NCBI RefSeq assembly: GCF_015207395.1
Contig: NZ_JADEWX010000021.1
Location: 1 to 55,446 of the forward strand
Length of the DNA stretch: 55,446 nucleotides
Origin: Nodosilinea sp. LEGE 07088
GTDB taxonomy: Bacteria > Cyanobacteriota > Cyanobacteriia > Phormidesmidales > Phormidesmidaceae
Reading direction: 5' to 3'
Position numbers and translations under genes: made by a program. Under the pieces are notes generated by a model that saw nothing but the letters and a program-made list of their open reading frames with translations, was not told the DNA's origin and made no database searches. Below, piece after piece: positions 33,425 to 41,120 of the stretch; position 1 is the stretch's first letter, and each line of letters begins with the position of its first letter.

Positions 33425-35854
33425 CTAAGTATAGCGATGGCCACAGCGCTTAGAACACGAGTTATGGTCACAGGTAGCAACTGGGGTAGCGCCATGGCGT
33501 ATAGCTAGAGCATCAGGGCTACTGGCAGGCGTCCTAATTTGCTTGGCTCTAGCTATACAAGAGAGATGGCGTAGCGCGGCGACCATCTGCCCTAGGGCAA
33601 TACCGCCGTCGTTGGGGGGAACTCGCTGGTGCCAGTAGGGGGTAAACCCATCATGGCAGAGACGACGGATGGCCTGCTGACTCAGCAGACGGTTCTGAAA
33701 GCAGCCCCCGGTCAGCACCACCTGAGCAAGGCCGACCCGCTGGGCGATCGCGCCAATCATCTCCACCAGCGCCTGGTGGAACTTCGTCGAGATCACAGCA
33801 GCGGGCACCCCTCGCAGCTGGTCACGGATAACCGCTCGCACCAGGGGCCGCCAGTCGATCACGCCCGGTAGGGTGGTCGAAACGGTAAAGGGATAGGCCT
33901 CGACCTCCAGGGTGTGATTGGCGGCAAACTCCAGGGCCATGGCCGCCTGACCCTCAAAGCTGACGGTTTGGTGCAGATCGAGCAGGGCGGCCATGCCGTC
34001 GAATAGCCGCCCCATACTGGAGGTCATGGGCGCGTTGATGCTGCCTGCCAGCATTTGTCGCAGAATATTGCGCTCAGATGCCGCAAAGGCTTGAACTGGG
34101 GCCAAATCCGTCAGCTCAAAAGCCGCTTCTCCGTAGCAGCCGTAGAGCAATCCAAGCGCCGATCGCCGGGGTTCTCGGCTGCACAGGTTACCTCCCGGCA
34201 GGGGAAACGGCAGCAGGTAGGCAACCCGCTCAAAGCCACAGTCTGTAATTTGCAGAAACTCTCCCCCCCAAATTGTCTGGTCGGGGCCGTAGCCGGTTCC
34301 ATCCCAGGCGACGCCGAGTACCGGAGCCTGGAGCTGGTGTTCGGCCATGGCTGACAGCCCGTGGGCGTAGTGGTGCTGCACTGGAATCAGCGGCACCTGC
34401 CACTGCTGGGCCAGGGTCTGGGCCAGGCGAGTCGAGCCATAGTCGGGGTGCAGGTCGCAGGCGATCGCGGTGGGCTGACAGCGGTAGAGCCCCAAAAAAT
34501 CAGCTACGGTCTGCCGCGATCGCGCCATCGCCTGGGGTGTTTCTAAGTCACCGATGTACTGGCTCAGCATGACCTGGGAGCCAAGGGACAGGGCGATCGC
34601 ATTTTTGAGGTGAGCCCCGACAGCGAGAATGCGGGTGTCTGAATCAACCGAATCTGCGAGCTGAACGACCTGCGGCGCATAGCCTCGGGCATGGCGCAAG
34701 ATCTGGGGCCGCTCCTGCACGATCTGCACGACCGAGTCGTCCACGGGGTGCCGGATGGGGCGATCGTGAATTAAAAACCCGTCGGCGATCGCCCCCAGCT
34801 GATGATGGGCTAACTGTTCATCGGCACAGATCGGCTCGCCCGAGCGGTTGCCGCTGGTGGCCACCAGGGGAGAGCCGTACTGCTGCAACAGTAGGTGATG
34901 CAGCGGGGTTGTCGGCAGCATGACGCCCAGGTATAGGTTGTCAGGCGCGACTGCCTCGGCAAGTTCTGCGCCACTCAGCCGTTTGGGCAGCAGCACAATC
35001 GGGGCCTGGGCAGCGGTGAGTAACGCTGCCGCTGCCTCGGATACCTCACAGTCGCGGCGAATCTGCTCCAGCGTGGCATACATCAGCGCCAGGGGTTTGT
35101 CCGGGCGCTGTTTGCGCTGGCGCAGCCGCTCTACGGCGGCCGGGTTCTGGGCATCGACCAGCAGCTGAAATCCGCCCAGCCCTTTGAGGGCGAGAATTTC
35201 GCCTCGCCGCAGGGCCGCGATCGCCGCCTGAAGCGGCTCTCCCACCTGAGGTTTCCCAGCGACCCAAAACTCTAGCTGCGGCCCGCAGTCAGGGCAGGCA
35301 TTGGGCTGGGCGTGAAAGCGGCGATCGCTCGGATTGGTGTACTCCGCCTCGCAGGCTGGACACATCGTAAAGCCTGTCATGGTGGTGTGTCGGCGATCGT
35401 AGGGCAGCGCCGTGAGGATGCTAAAGCGGGGGCCGCAGTGGGTGCAGTTGGTGAAGGGATAGCGGTAGCGACGATTGTGAGGGTCGAATATATCTGCCAG
35501 ACAGGCAGGACAGGTGGCCAGGTCTGGCAAAATTTGCGCGGTGGCTGCATCCCCAGCTGCTTCAGAAGGCCAGATCTGAAACCTATTTGCGCCCTGAACC
35601 GGGAGTGACTGCTGCGTCAGGGACTGAATGGTGGCGTGGGGGGGAAGCTCTCGCTGGAGTCGCCCCACAAACTGTTCCAGAGCAGATTCGGGGCCTTCAA
35701 TATCGATCACCACGCCCTGGGGAGTATTCGTGACGCCGCCCCTCAACCCTAGCGCTGTGGCCAGCTGGTACACAAACGGACGAAAGCCGACGCCCTGCAC
35801 TCGTCCCCGCAGGGTTAAACAGATTCGACGCTGAATTAGGCTGGTTGTCGTCAT
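33425..35854 (-). CDS. hypF: Carbamoyltransferase HypF
   Basis: This 809-residue protein converts carbamoyl phosphate and ATP to the carbamoyl adenylate used by HypE to make the cyanide ligands of hydrogenase iron. Order: acylphosphatase-like domain (about 8-95, VQGVGFRPFVYQ), two zinc-finger blocks (CPACLADI, CTHCGPRF, CPACEAEY, CPDCGPQL; about 110-210), YrdC-like domain and Kae1-like C-terminal domain with GVAWDGTGYG. The C-terminal 45 residues after GQMVAALRHLS have no family counterpart and overlap the region just before hypC, so the original stop may have been lost. Confidence 0.96.
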   Translation of the reverse strand: MTTTSLIQRRICLTLRGRVQGVGFRPFVYQLATALGLRGGVTNTPQGVVIDIEGPESALEQFVGRLQRELPPHATIQSLTQQSLPVQGANRFQIWPSEAAGDAATAQILPDLATCPACLADIFDPHNRRYRYPFTNCTHCGPRFSILTALPYDRRHTTMTGFTMCPACEAEYTNPSDRRFHAQPNACPDCGPQLEFWVAGKPQVGEPLQAAIAALRRGEILALKGLGGFQLLVDAQNPAAVERLRQRKQRPDKPLALMYATLEQIRRDCEVSEAAAALLTAAQAPIVLLPKRLSGAELAEAVAPDNLYLGVMLPTTPLHHLLLQQYGSPLVATSGNRSGEPICADEQLAHHQLGAIADGFLIHDRPIRHPVDDSVVQIVQERPQILRHARGYAPQVVQLADSVDSDTRILAVGAHLKNAIALSLGSQVMLSQYIGDLETPQAMARSRQTVADFLGLYRCQPTAIACDLHPDYGSTRLAQTLAQQWQVPLIPVQHHYAHGLSAMAEHQLQAPVLGVAWDGTGYGPDQTIWGGEFLQITDCGFERVAYLLPFPLPGGNLCSREPRRSALGLLYGCYGEAAFELTDLAPVQAFAASERNILRQMLAGSINAPMTSSMGRLFDGMAALLDLHQTVSFEGQAAMALEFAANHTLEVEAYPFTVSTTLPGVIDWRPLVRAVIRDQLRGVPAAVISTKFHQALVEMIGAIAQRVGLAQVVLTGGCFQNRLLSQQAIRRLCHDGFTPYWHQRVPPNDGGIALGQMVAALRHLSCIARAKQIRTPASSPDALAIRHGATPVATCDHNSCSKRCGHRYT

Positions 35855-35874
35855 GACAGGTTAAGACTCGGCGT

Positions 35875-36360
35875 TTACCCCAGTTTGTAGCCAATTTGCC
35901 GCAGGAGCTGCTGGCGATCGCGCACATCCGCCGGCCCTTCAATGCCCCTGGGCGCAAAGCCATCGATCACGCCTAAAATGCCGCGCCCCTGCTCACTGGC
36001 GGCAATCACCACCTGCACCGGGTTTGCCGTAGCGCAGTAGATACGACAGACCTCCGGACACTGCTTGATCGCATTCAGCACGCTGATCGGGAATCCATGC
36101 TGCATCAGAATGATGAAGCTGTGTCCCGCCGCGATCGCCCCGGCGTTTTTGATCGCGACGTTCTGTAGCGTCTCGTCATTGCCTGCCGCCCGAATCAGGC
36201 AGGGCCCCGAGGCTTCGCAAAACGCCAGCCCAAACTGGATTTGGGCAGAGGCACCGATCATCGCCTCGTAGAGGTCTTCTACCGTTTTGATGAAATGACT
36301 CTGCCCTAGGATCAGATTGCTCTCAGGGGGCAGTTCTAAATCAACTAAATGCAAGTCCAT
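35875..36360 (-). CDS. Adenosine-specific kinase family protein
   Basis: This 161-residue protein matches the small adenosine-specific kinase family (PF04008), known from archaeal structures. Motifs: NLILGQSHFIKTVEDLYEAM, FCEASGPCLIRAAGND, GHSFIILM, FPISVLNAIKQCPEVC, IYCATANPVQVV and GRGILGVIDGFAP. It lies 20 bp upstream of hypF in the same direction with the operator 80 bp before it. A link to hydrogenase maturation is not established; a nucleotide-binding sensor role is possible. Confidence 0.88.
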   Translation of the reverse strand: MDLHLVDLELPPESNLILGQSHFIKTVEDLYEAMIGASAQIQFGLAFCEASGPCLIRAAGNDETLQNVAIKNAGAIAAGHSFIILMQHGFPISVLNAIKQCPEVCRIYCATANPVQVVIAASEQGRGILGVIDGFAPRGIEGPADVRDRQQLLRQIGYKLG

Positions 36361-36440
36361 CGTTGCAGGCCTTATTCAGCAATAGCAGGAGCAATTTCCT
36401 TCTGGTGAAAAAGATGCTCAACTTCAACTGTAAAAAAAGA

Positions 36441-36461
36441 CTATGAGGAAGTTATGACGCC
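36441..36461 (-). promoter_or_regulatory. Tandem operator overlapping the hypB stop codon
   Basis: Plus strand reads CTATGAGGAAGTTATGACGCC. Its right part overlaps the last codons of hypB (stop at 36452-36454). It is 80 bp upstream of the adenosine-kinase/hypF/hypC unit and in the orientation expected for that unit. Confidence 0.7.
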
Positions 36462-37222
36462 TGAACAGAGCTGACCTTGCGGTGGCACTGAAAGATGGCC
36501 TGCTCCAGGTAGGCATAGAAACTGGCCAGCCCCTCGCCCGTAGTGGCAGATAGCTCGAAGACCAACGCCTGGGGAGCGATTAAATGCAGGTAATGCAGGG
36601 CCTCAGCCCGCTTGAAACCCACCACTTCAGCCAGGTCGATCTTGCTGATGATGACGGCGTGGGCCGACTTAAACATGGTGGGATATTTCAGCGGTTTATC
36701 TTCTCCTTCGGTGACAGACATCAGCACCAGGCGCAGATCTTCTCCCAGGTCGTAGGCGGCAGGGCAGACCAGGTTGCCCACATTCTCAATGATCAGCAGA
36801 TTGAGGTCGGCTAGGGTGAGCGCTTGAGCGGCTCGGGCCACCATGTCCGCTTCTAAATGGCAGAGGGTGCCGGTGGTGATCTGCACCACGGGGGCACCGG
36901 TTTGGCGCAGCCGTTCAGCATCGCGATCAGTGGCCAGATCGCCCACAATCACTCCGGCCTTTACCGGTCCTTGGTGCTGGCTCAGGGGAGAGGTCGCCGC
37001 AATCAGGTCGCGATCGCCCAGCAGACGCTGCACCAGCGTTGTTTTACCGGCCCCCGGCGATGAGAGCAGGTTGATCGCCAGCAAGTGCCGAAACAGGGCT
37101 CGATTTTGCTCGGCATAGCGATCGTTCTTGGCCAGCAGGCTTTGGTGCAGGTGTAAGACCTGTTGATTACCTGCATCTACGGCCTCCTGTTGACTAGCGC
37201 CACAACCACAGGTTCCACACAT
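36452..37222 (-). CDS. hypB: Hydrogenase nickel-incorporation GTPase HypB
   Basis: 256 residues from ATG 37222, starting MCGTCGCG with the N-terminal CxxCxC nickel site. SIMIBI-class GTPase elements follow: LLSSPGAGKTTLVQRLL (P-loop), VGDLATDRDAERL, IENVGNLVCPA and SKIDLAEV. It delivers nickel to the HoxH active site with HypA. The ORF stays open upstream to 37303 but that part overlaps hypA. hypA ends three bases before. Confidence 0.95.
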   Translation of the reverse strand: MCGTCGCGASQQEAVDAGNQQVLHLHQSLLAKNDRYAEQNRALFRHLLAINLLSSPGAGKTTLVQRLLGDRDLIAATSPLSQHQGPVKAGVIVGDLATDRDAERLRQTGAPVVQITTGTLCHLEADMVARAAQALTLADLNLLIIENVGNLVCPAAYDLGEDLRLVLMSVTEGEDKPLKYPTMFKSAHAVIISKIDLAEVVGFKRAEALHYLHLIAPQALVFELSATTGEGLASFYAYLEQAIFQCHRKVSSVQAS

Positions 37223-37224
37223 CG

Positions 37225-37566
37225 TTACGACACCTCCAGCGATGCGAGTTCTAAGTCCTGACCCTGACGAACGTCGGTGCTGATGCCGTGGCAGGTTGGG
37301 CATTCATAGACCCAGTCCGCGGGCTGAAAGTCGTGCTGGCAGTGGGGACAGTAGCACCGGGTCGGAATAGTTTCTAGCCTCAGTTCAGCCCCTTGGGCCG
37401 CCGTACCCGCGCTGACGATATCAAAGGCAAAGGCCAGCGCCTCGGGTACGACCCCCGATTGCATACCCACATGCAGCTCTAGAGCATGTATTTTGTGAGT
37501 TCCCTGGGCTTTGGCATGGTCGAGGGCAATCGCCAGGGCCGCCTGCATTAAGCTGACTTCATGCAT
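37225..37566 (-). CDS. hypA: Hydrogenase nickel-incorporation protein HypA
   Basis: This 113-residue protein begins MHEVSLM, giving the nickel-binding His2. Its zinc site is formed by CYCPHCQ and CPTCH (about 71-92). It binds nickel and hands it to HypB or the large subunit. The start overlaps the hoxW end by 19 bp, so hoxW, hypA and hypB are one translationally linked unit. Confidence 0.95.
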   Translation of the reverse strand: MHEVSLMQAALAIALDHAKAQGTHKIHALELHVGMQSGVVPEALAFAFDIVSAGTAAQGAELRLETIPTRCYCPHCQHDFQPADWVYECPTCHGISTDVRQGQDLELASLEVS

Positions 37567-38087
37567 GGTTCAGCACCCGCAAAAGGCTGTCGTAGGTAGG
37601 TGGTGAAAAACTGTTCAATGGTTCTCAACGCACTATCGGCCCCCCGCCGGGCCGTCTTTGAGAGCGCTTGACCCAGGCCACAGTGTTCAATCGGCACTTG
37701 CAATAGCCAGGCCTGGGGATGGTCACCATACAGCACTTGAGTTAGGGCCACGAGACCCGAGGGCTCGCAGGCATGGTTCATTAACGGTACGGTGCAGTGG
37801 GCTAGGGCGTCTTTGTTGGTCACAATCGGGTCAAGCTGAACGTTATGAGTGCGGCTTTTGCCACAGGCATCCACAAAGATGACATAGTCGGCCTCGGCCA
37901 TGTCGGCGACGAGTTCTGGCAAGAGCTGTTGAACATGTAGCGATTTGACCGAGGGCAAATGCCAGTCGGCCACCGTCATGGCGACCTGGGGGCCGACACC
38001 GTCATCCCCCCGCAGTTCGTTGCCGTAACCCACAATCAGAAGAGAACAGGAACTGGCAGCTGGAGTAGAGGATGTCTTAAGATTCAC
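37548..38087 (-). CDS. hoxW: Hox hydrogenase maturation protease
   Basis: Endopeptidase that removes the C-terminal peptide of HoxH after nickel insertion. GYGNELRGDDGVGP supplies a nickel-sensing Glu and Asp; VDACGK and MNHACEP supply the second Asp/His region. I chose GTG 38087 because GGAG lies ten bases upstream and the TGAGGAA operator at 38139-38160 would overlap the coding start if the ATG at 38129 were used. With GTG the operator lies 52 bp upstream, the usual spacing in this window. About 179 residues. Confidence 0.88.
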   Translation of the reverse strand: MNLKTSSTPAASSCSLLIVGYGNELRGDDGVGPQVAMTVADWHLPSVKSLHVQQLLPELVADMAEADYVIFVDACGKSRTHNVQLDPIVTNKDALAHCTVPLMNHACEPSGLVALTQVLYGDHPQAWLLQVPIEHCGLGQALSKTARRGADSALRTIEQFFTTYLRQPFAGAEPCMKSA

Positions 38088-38138
38088 GGCTTCAACTCCT
38101 GAGGTATAGAGTGTCTTCAGGTTGAGCATAGAGAATGG

Positions 38139-38160
38139 ACGTGAGGATCTTGTGAGGAGA
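38139..38160 (-). promoter_or_regulatory. Tandem operator upstream of hoxW-hypA-hypB
   Basis: Plus strand reads ACGTGAGGATCTTGTGAGGAG, with both half sites present and the central AA/AT variant. It sits between the hoxH stop (38176) and hoxW. So hoxW-hypAB has its own promoter in addition to any read-through from hoxH. Confidence 0.68.
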
Positions 38161-38175
38161 GGGGGGCAACCCAAT

Positions 38176-39618
38176 TTATCGATACAGCTGATGCAGCACG
38201 TTCCCCTCAGCACCGATCAGCTGTAGGTGCAGGGGCATTTGCCCGGCGGCGTGGGTGGAGCAGCTCAGGCAGGGGTCGAAGGCGCGAATCCCCGCCTCGA
38301 CGCGATTGAGCAGTGGCTCTGGAATCTCGGGGCTATGGATGTAGTGGCGAGCGATTTGGCTGATGGTGCGATTCATGGCCAGGTTGTTTTGGCCTGTGGC
38401 GATGATTAGATTGACCTGGGTAAGCAACCCCGTTTGATCAATTTTGTAGTGATGAAACAGCGTACCTCGGGGGGCTTCACCCACGCCGATCGCCTCTCGT
38501 TGGTTCACGTCAGCCCGCGCTCGCAGCTGGTCGCTTTGCAAGTCGGGATCGTCTAGGGCAATCTCGATGCGCTCGACGCAGGCCAAGATTTCAATCAGGC
38601 GGGCGTAGTGGTAGAAAAAAGAGCTGTTGACGGTGCCGTGCTGACGAAAGTGCTGTAGCTCTTGCTCTGCCAGGGGGGTGCCGATGCGATCGCACACGTT
38701 CAGCCGCGCCAGGGGGCCTACCCGATACAGGCCATTTTCGATGCGACAGTGCCCGGTCTGGTCGGGGTAGCCCAGGGGCTTGTAGTAGGGAGATTTAAGG
38801 TAGGAATCGGGCTGTACCGCTTCGCCAATAAACTCCCGATAGCGGCTGGGGTCTAGGCGATCGGCAATAATGTTGCCGCCGCTATCGACAAAGCGGAGGT
38901 GGCCGTCGTAGTGCTCCCAGGTGCCGTCGGGGGCGACCAGCCCCATAAACAGGCTGGGGAAGTTGCCGAAGATGTGGGCTTCCTCTTGAAGGTCTGCCAG
39001 CAGACGTTTGAAACGCTCCAGGGCTTTGAGAATGGTGGTTTTAGCCTCGGGCAAGCGCTCCCGAATCTCGGTTTTACCCGGCTCTGAAAGACCAGAGCGC
39101 ACCCCGCCAGGCACCGCCCAGGAGGGGTGAATTTTGCGCCCGCCCAGCTGCTCGATCACCACCTGCCCAAACTGACGCAGCCGAATGCCGCCCCGCGCCA
39201 GCTCTGGCTCTGCTGCCATCAGGCCAAAGACGTTGCGCTGGGCGGGGTCGCTTTCCCAGCCCAGAAGCAAATCGGGGCTGCTGAGGTGAAAAAAGCTGAG
39301 GGCGTGGGACTGGATAATTTGGCCCAGATTCATCAGTCGCCGCAGCTTTTCAGCCGCTGGGGGAATTTGAACGGCCAGCAGGCGATCGCCCGCCTTGGCC
39401 GAAGCGAGCAGATGGCTGACCGGGCAAATCCCGCAGACGCGGGCGGTGATGGCGGGCATTTCCCAAAAGGGTCGCCCTTCGCAAAATTTCTCAAAGCCGC
39501 GAAACTCCGTGACGTGGAACCGGGCGTCGGTGACTTCACCCTGGTCGTCGAGGTAGATGGAGATTTTGGCGTGTCCTTCAATGCGCGTGACCGGATCGAT
39601 GACGATTCTGTTGGCCAT
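38176..39618 (-). CDS. hoxH: Bidirectional [NiFe] hydrogenase large subunit HoxH
   Basis: This 480-residue catalytic subunit has the N-terminal nickel ligands in [10 protein letters not shown] (about 60-69) and the C-terminal pair in [12 protein letters not shown]. The tail after STHA (about 20 residues) is the peptide removed by HoxW. With HoxY it forms the hydrogenase module of the NAD(P)-linked pentamer HoxEFUYH, which makes or uses H2. The start is 32 bp after the CBS gene end, a two-gene unit. HoxH is separated from hoxY/hoxU by about 9 kb, unlike compact hox operons. Confidence 0.97.
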   Translation of the reverse strand: MANRIVIDPVTRIEGHAKISIYLDDQGEVTDARFHVTEFRGFEKFCEGRPFWEMPAITARVCGICPVSHLLASAKAGDRLLAVQIPPAAEKLRRLMNLGQIIQSHALSFFHLSSPDLLLGWESDPAQRNVFGLMAAEPELARGGIRLRQFGQVVIEQLGGRKIHPSWAVPGGVRSGLSEPGKTEIRERLPEAKTTILKALERFKRLLADLQEEAHIFGNFPSLFMGLVAPDGTWEHYDGHLRFVDSGGNIIADRLDPSRYREFIGEAVQPDSYLKSPYYKPLGYPDQTGHCRIENGLYRVGPLARLNVCDRIGTPLAEQELQHFRQHGTVNSSFFYHYARLIEILACVERIEIALDDPDLQSDQLRARADVNQREAIGVGEAPRGTLFHHYKIDQTGLLTQVNLIIATGQNNLAMNRTISQIARHYIHSPEIPEPLLNRVEAGIRAFDPCLSCSTHAAGQMPLHLQLIGAEGNVLHQLYR

Positions 39619-39650
39619 GGTGGCGATATTCTGGCAGTTCTGAACAGGTT

Positions 39651-40181
39651 CTAAACGGTAACTTTTGAGCTTTGATGCATCTCTTCGAAGATTTGCCAGG
39701 CCAGGTCACAGTCCTGGCGCATCTGAGCCTCCTCATCGTCAATGATGCGGGTGTGCTGCAAGGCGTCTTGAATGCGCTTGGCTAGCTCATCACGGGGAGG
39801 GGAATCTGGATGCCCTTTGCGCAAAATATCGGTCACAGAAACAATCCCCAGCAGCTCATCGTTCTCCATCACCGGGGCGCGGTGAATTCCTGCGTCAGCT
39901 AAGACCTGGGCTGCCTCTAGGACCGTGGCGTGGGCCGATATTCGGATGCAGGGCTGCCGCATGATATCGTGGACGCGCACAAAATCTGGGTTTTTCCGCC
40001 GGGCGATCACCTTAAAGACAATGTCTTTTTCGGTCACGATGCCGTAGGGCGTCTCTTCTGTCGGTTCGACAATCAGCGATCGCAGTCGCTTGGCCCGCAT
40101 CAACAAAATGGCATTTTGCACGGTAGCAGAACTGCGAATAACGACCACGGGCTTGGTCATAATATCTCTGACGGTCAGCAT
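39651..40181 (-). CDS. CBS-domain pair protein
   Basis: 176 residues from ATG 40181 with two CBS motifs (about 7-60 and 75-125): [10 protein letters not shown] and VHDIMRQPC each start a half, and GIVTEKDIV and GIVSVTDIL end them. Such pairs bind adenine nucleotides and sense energy state. A helical C-terminal tail follows. Mycobacterial Hrp1, of like build, is in the DosR regulon. Position upstream of hoxH, with a shared operator 48 bp before the start, suggests a role in low-energy or low-oxygen metabolism. Confidence 0.9.
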   Translation of the reverse strand: MLTVRDIMTKPVVVIRSSATVQNAILLMRAKRLRSLIVEPTEETPYGIVTEKDIVFKVIARRKNPDFVRVHDIMRQPCIRISAHATVLEAAQVLADAGIHRAPVMENDELLGIVSVTDILRKGHPDSPPRDELAKRIQDALQHTRIIDDEEAQMRQDCDLAWQIFEEMHQSSKVTV

Positions 40182-40229
40182 GATGGCTCTCCCTACCCAG
40201 CTCAGCAATATGTCCTTTTTAGATCAACA

Positions 40230-40250
40230 CTTTGAGGAACTTGTGAGGAA
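40230..40250 (-). promoter_or_regulatory. Tandem operator upstream of CBS-hoxH
   Basis: Plus strand reads CTTTGAGGAACTTGTGAGGAA, a very good match to both half sites, 48 bp upstream of the CBS gene start. Confidence 0.74.
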
Positions 40251-40609
40251 ACGAAATACTGTCTGCGTTGAGACCAGGCATAGAACAACGCAGACAACAT
40301 CTCCTGAGCCCAGATTCTCAAAATCGTATTGAAATCAAAAGGCTGCCTGTGATATGGCGGTTCTCGCTGGCGTGAGGTTCGTACAGATGCCTGTAACGCT
40401 TATTCAGCAAGACCCCTACAGTACTTCATCCGCTCAGGAACCGCTATAGGTAAATAATCAAGGTAATGTGGACGACAAGTTTTTCTGCAAATTGAGATTA
40501 AATAGCGCCGAGCGGTTTTGCAGGAATTGTGAACCTGCGTTCACAGTTTTAAATAAACCTAAAGGCGTTTTAAGCAGATGGCAAACAAATCAATCTGGCC
40601 TGATTAATC

Positions 40610-40658
40610 CTGACGTGTTGATGCTGACGTGTTGATGCTGACGTGTTGATGCTGACGT
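40610..40658. repeat. Three and a half 14-bp tandem repeats (CTGACGTGTTGATG)
   Basis: CTGACGTGTTGATG occurs at 40610, 40624 and 40638 without change. CTGACGT then starts the left arm of the inverted repeat. The exact copies suggest recent duplication. Confidence 0.9.
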
Positions 40659-40706
40659 AATAGCTTAAGAAATCTGTACAAACTATTCTCTTAAGCTATT
40701 ACGTCA
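40653..40706. repeat. Perfect 18-bp inverted repeat with 18-nt loop
   Basis: Arms TGACGTAATAGCTTAAGA (40653-40670) and TCTTAAGCTATTACGTCA (40689-40706) are exact complements. It can form a strong cruciform or RNA hairpin. No poly-T tail follows, so a simple terminator is less likely than an element end or regulatory structure. Confidence 0.85.
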
Positions 40707-41120
40707 AGAGTATTAAGTCCCAAAACCTAAAAATTTGGTATAATTAAATCAGAGAAAGGTTATCAATCGCCCCTTTTTGCGAAGTATTTCTTCAAAGAAC
40801 CGTCGCGATCGCAGTTCTTTAAAAATAGGACTGTGAACCTGTCGATTGGGCTAGCCACGACACTCCACCACATCAGGGAGCTGTCAATAAGGCATTGCCT
40901 ATTTTGATTTTGCAGTTTTAGTCTCTCTAGCTCCATCAGCGACTGCTCTACAGGCTGGTTGGCCTGGTTTTTGGCGGGATTATTTTTTGTGGACAAGTCC
41001 GATTGCGGTTGTCGATAGCTCTCCAAAAAGTTATCGGTTGGCAACAGTTTCGGCAGACATGACCGCAGGTTTCTCGATCGCCTGTCTGTCACCTACGACG
41101 TTTGCGTAGGAGATTTTACT

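Larger units (their letters stand above)
40251..41120. other. Long intergenic region with repeats and hairpin
   Basis: It holds three 14-bp tandem repeats (40610-40651) and the long inverted repeat at 40653-40706. The remaining sequence is AT-rich and probably carries the promoter of the exported protein gene at 41121. A 109-residue frame (40763-41092, minus) lacks family features, and I do not call it. Confidence 0.5.

Noticed and set aside
40763-41092. 109-residue minus-strand frame
   Set aside because: No ribosome site I trust, no domain or helix pattern, and it lies in an intergenic, AT-rich promoter region.
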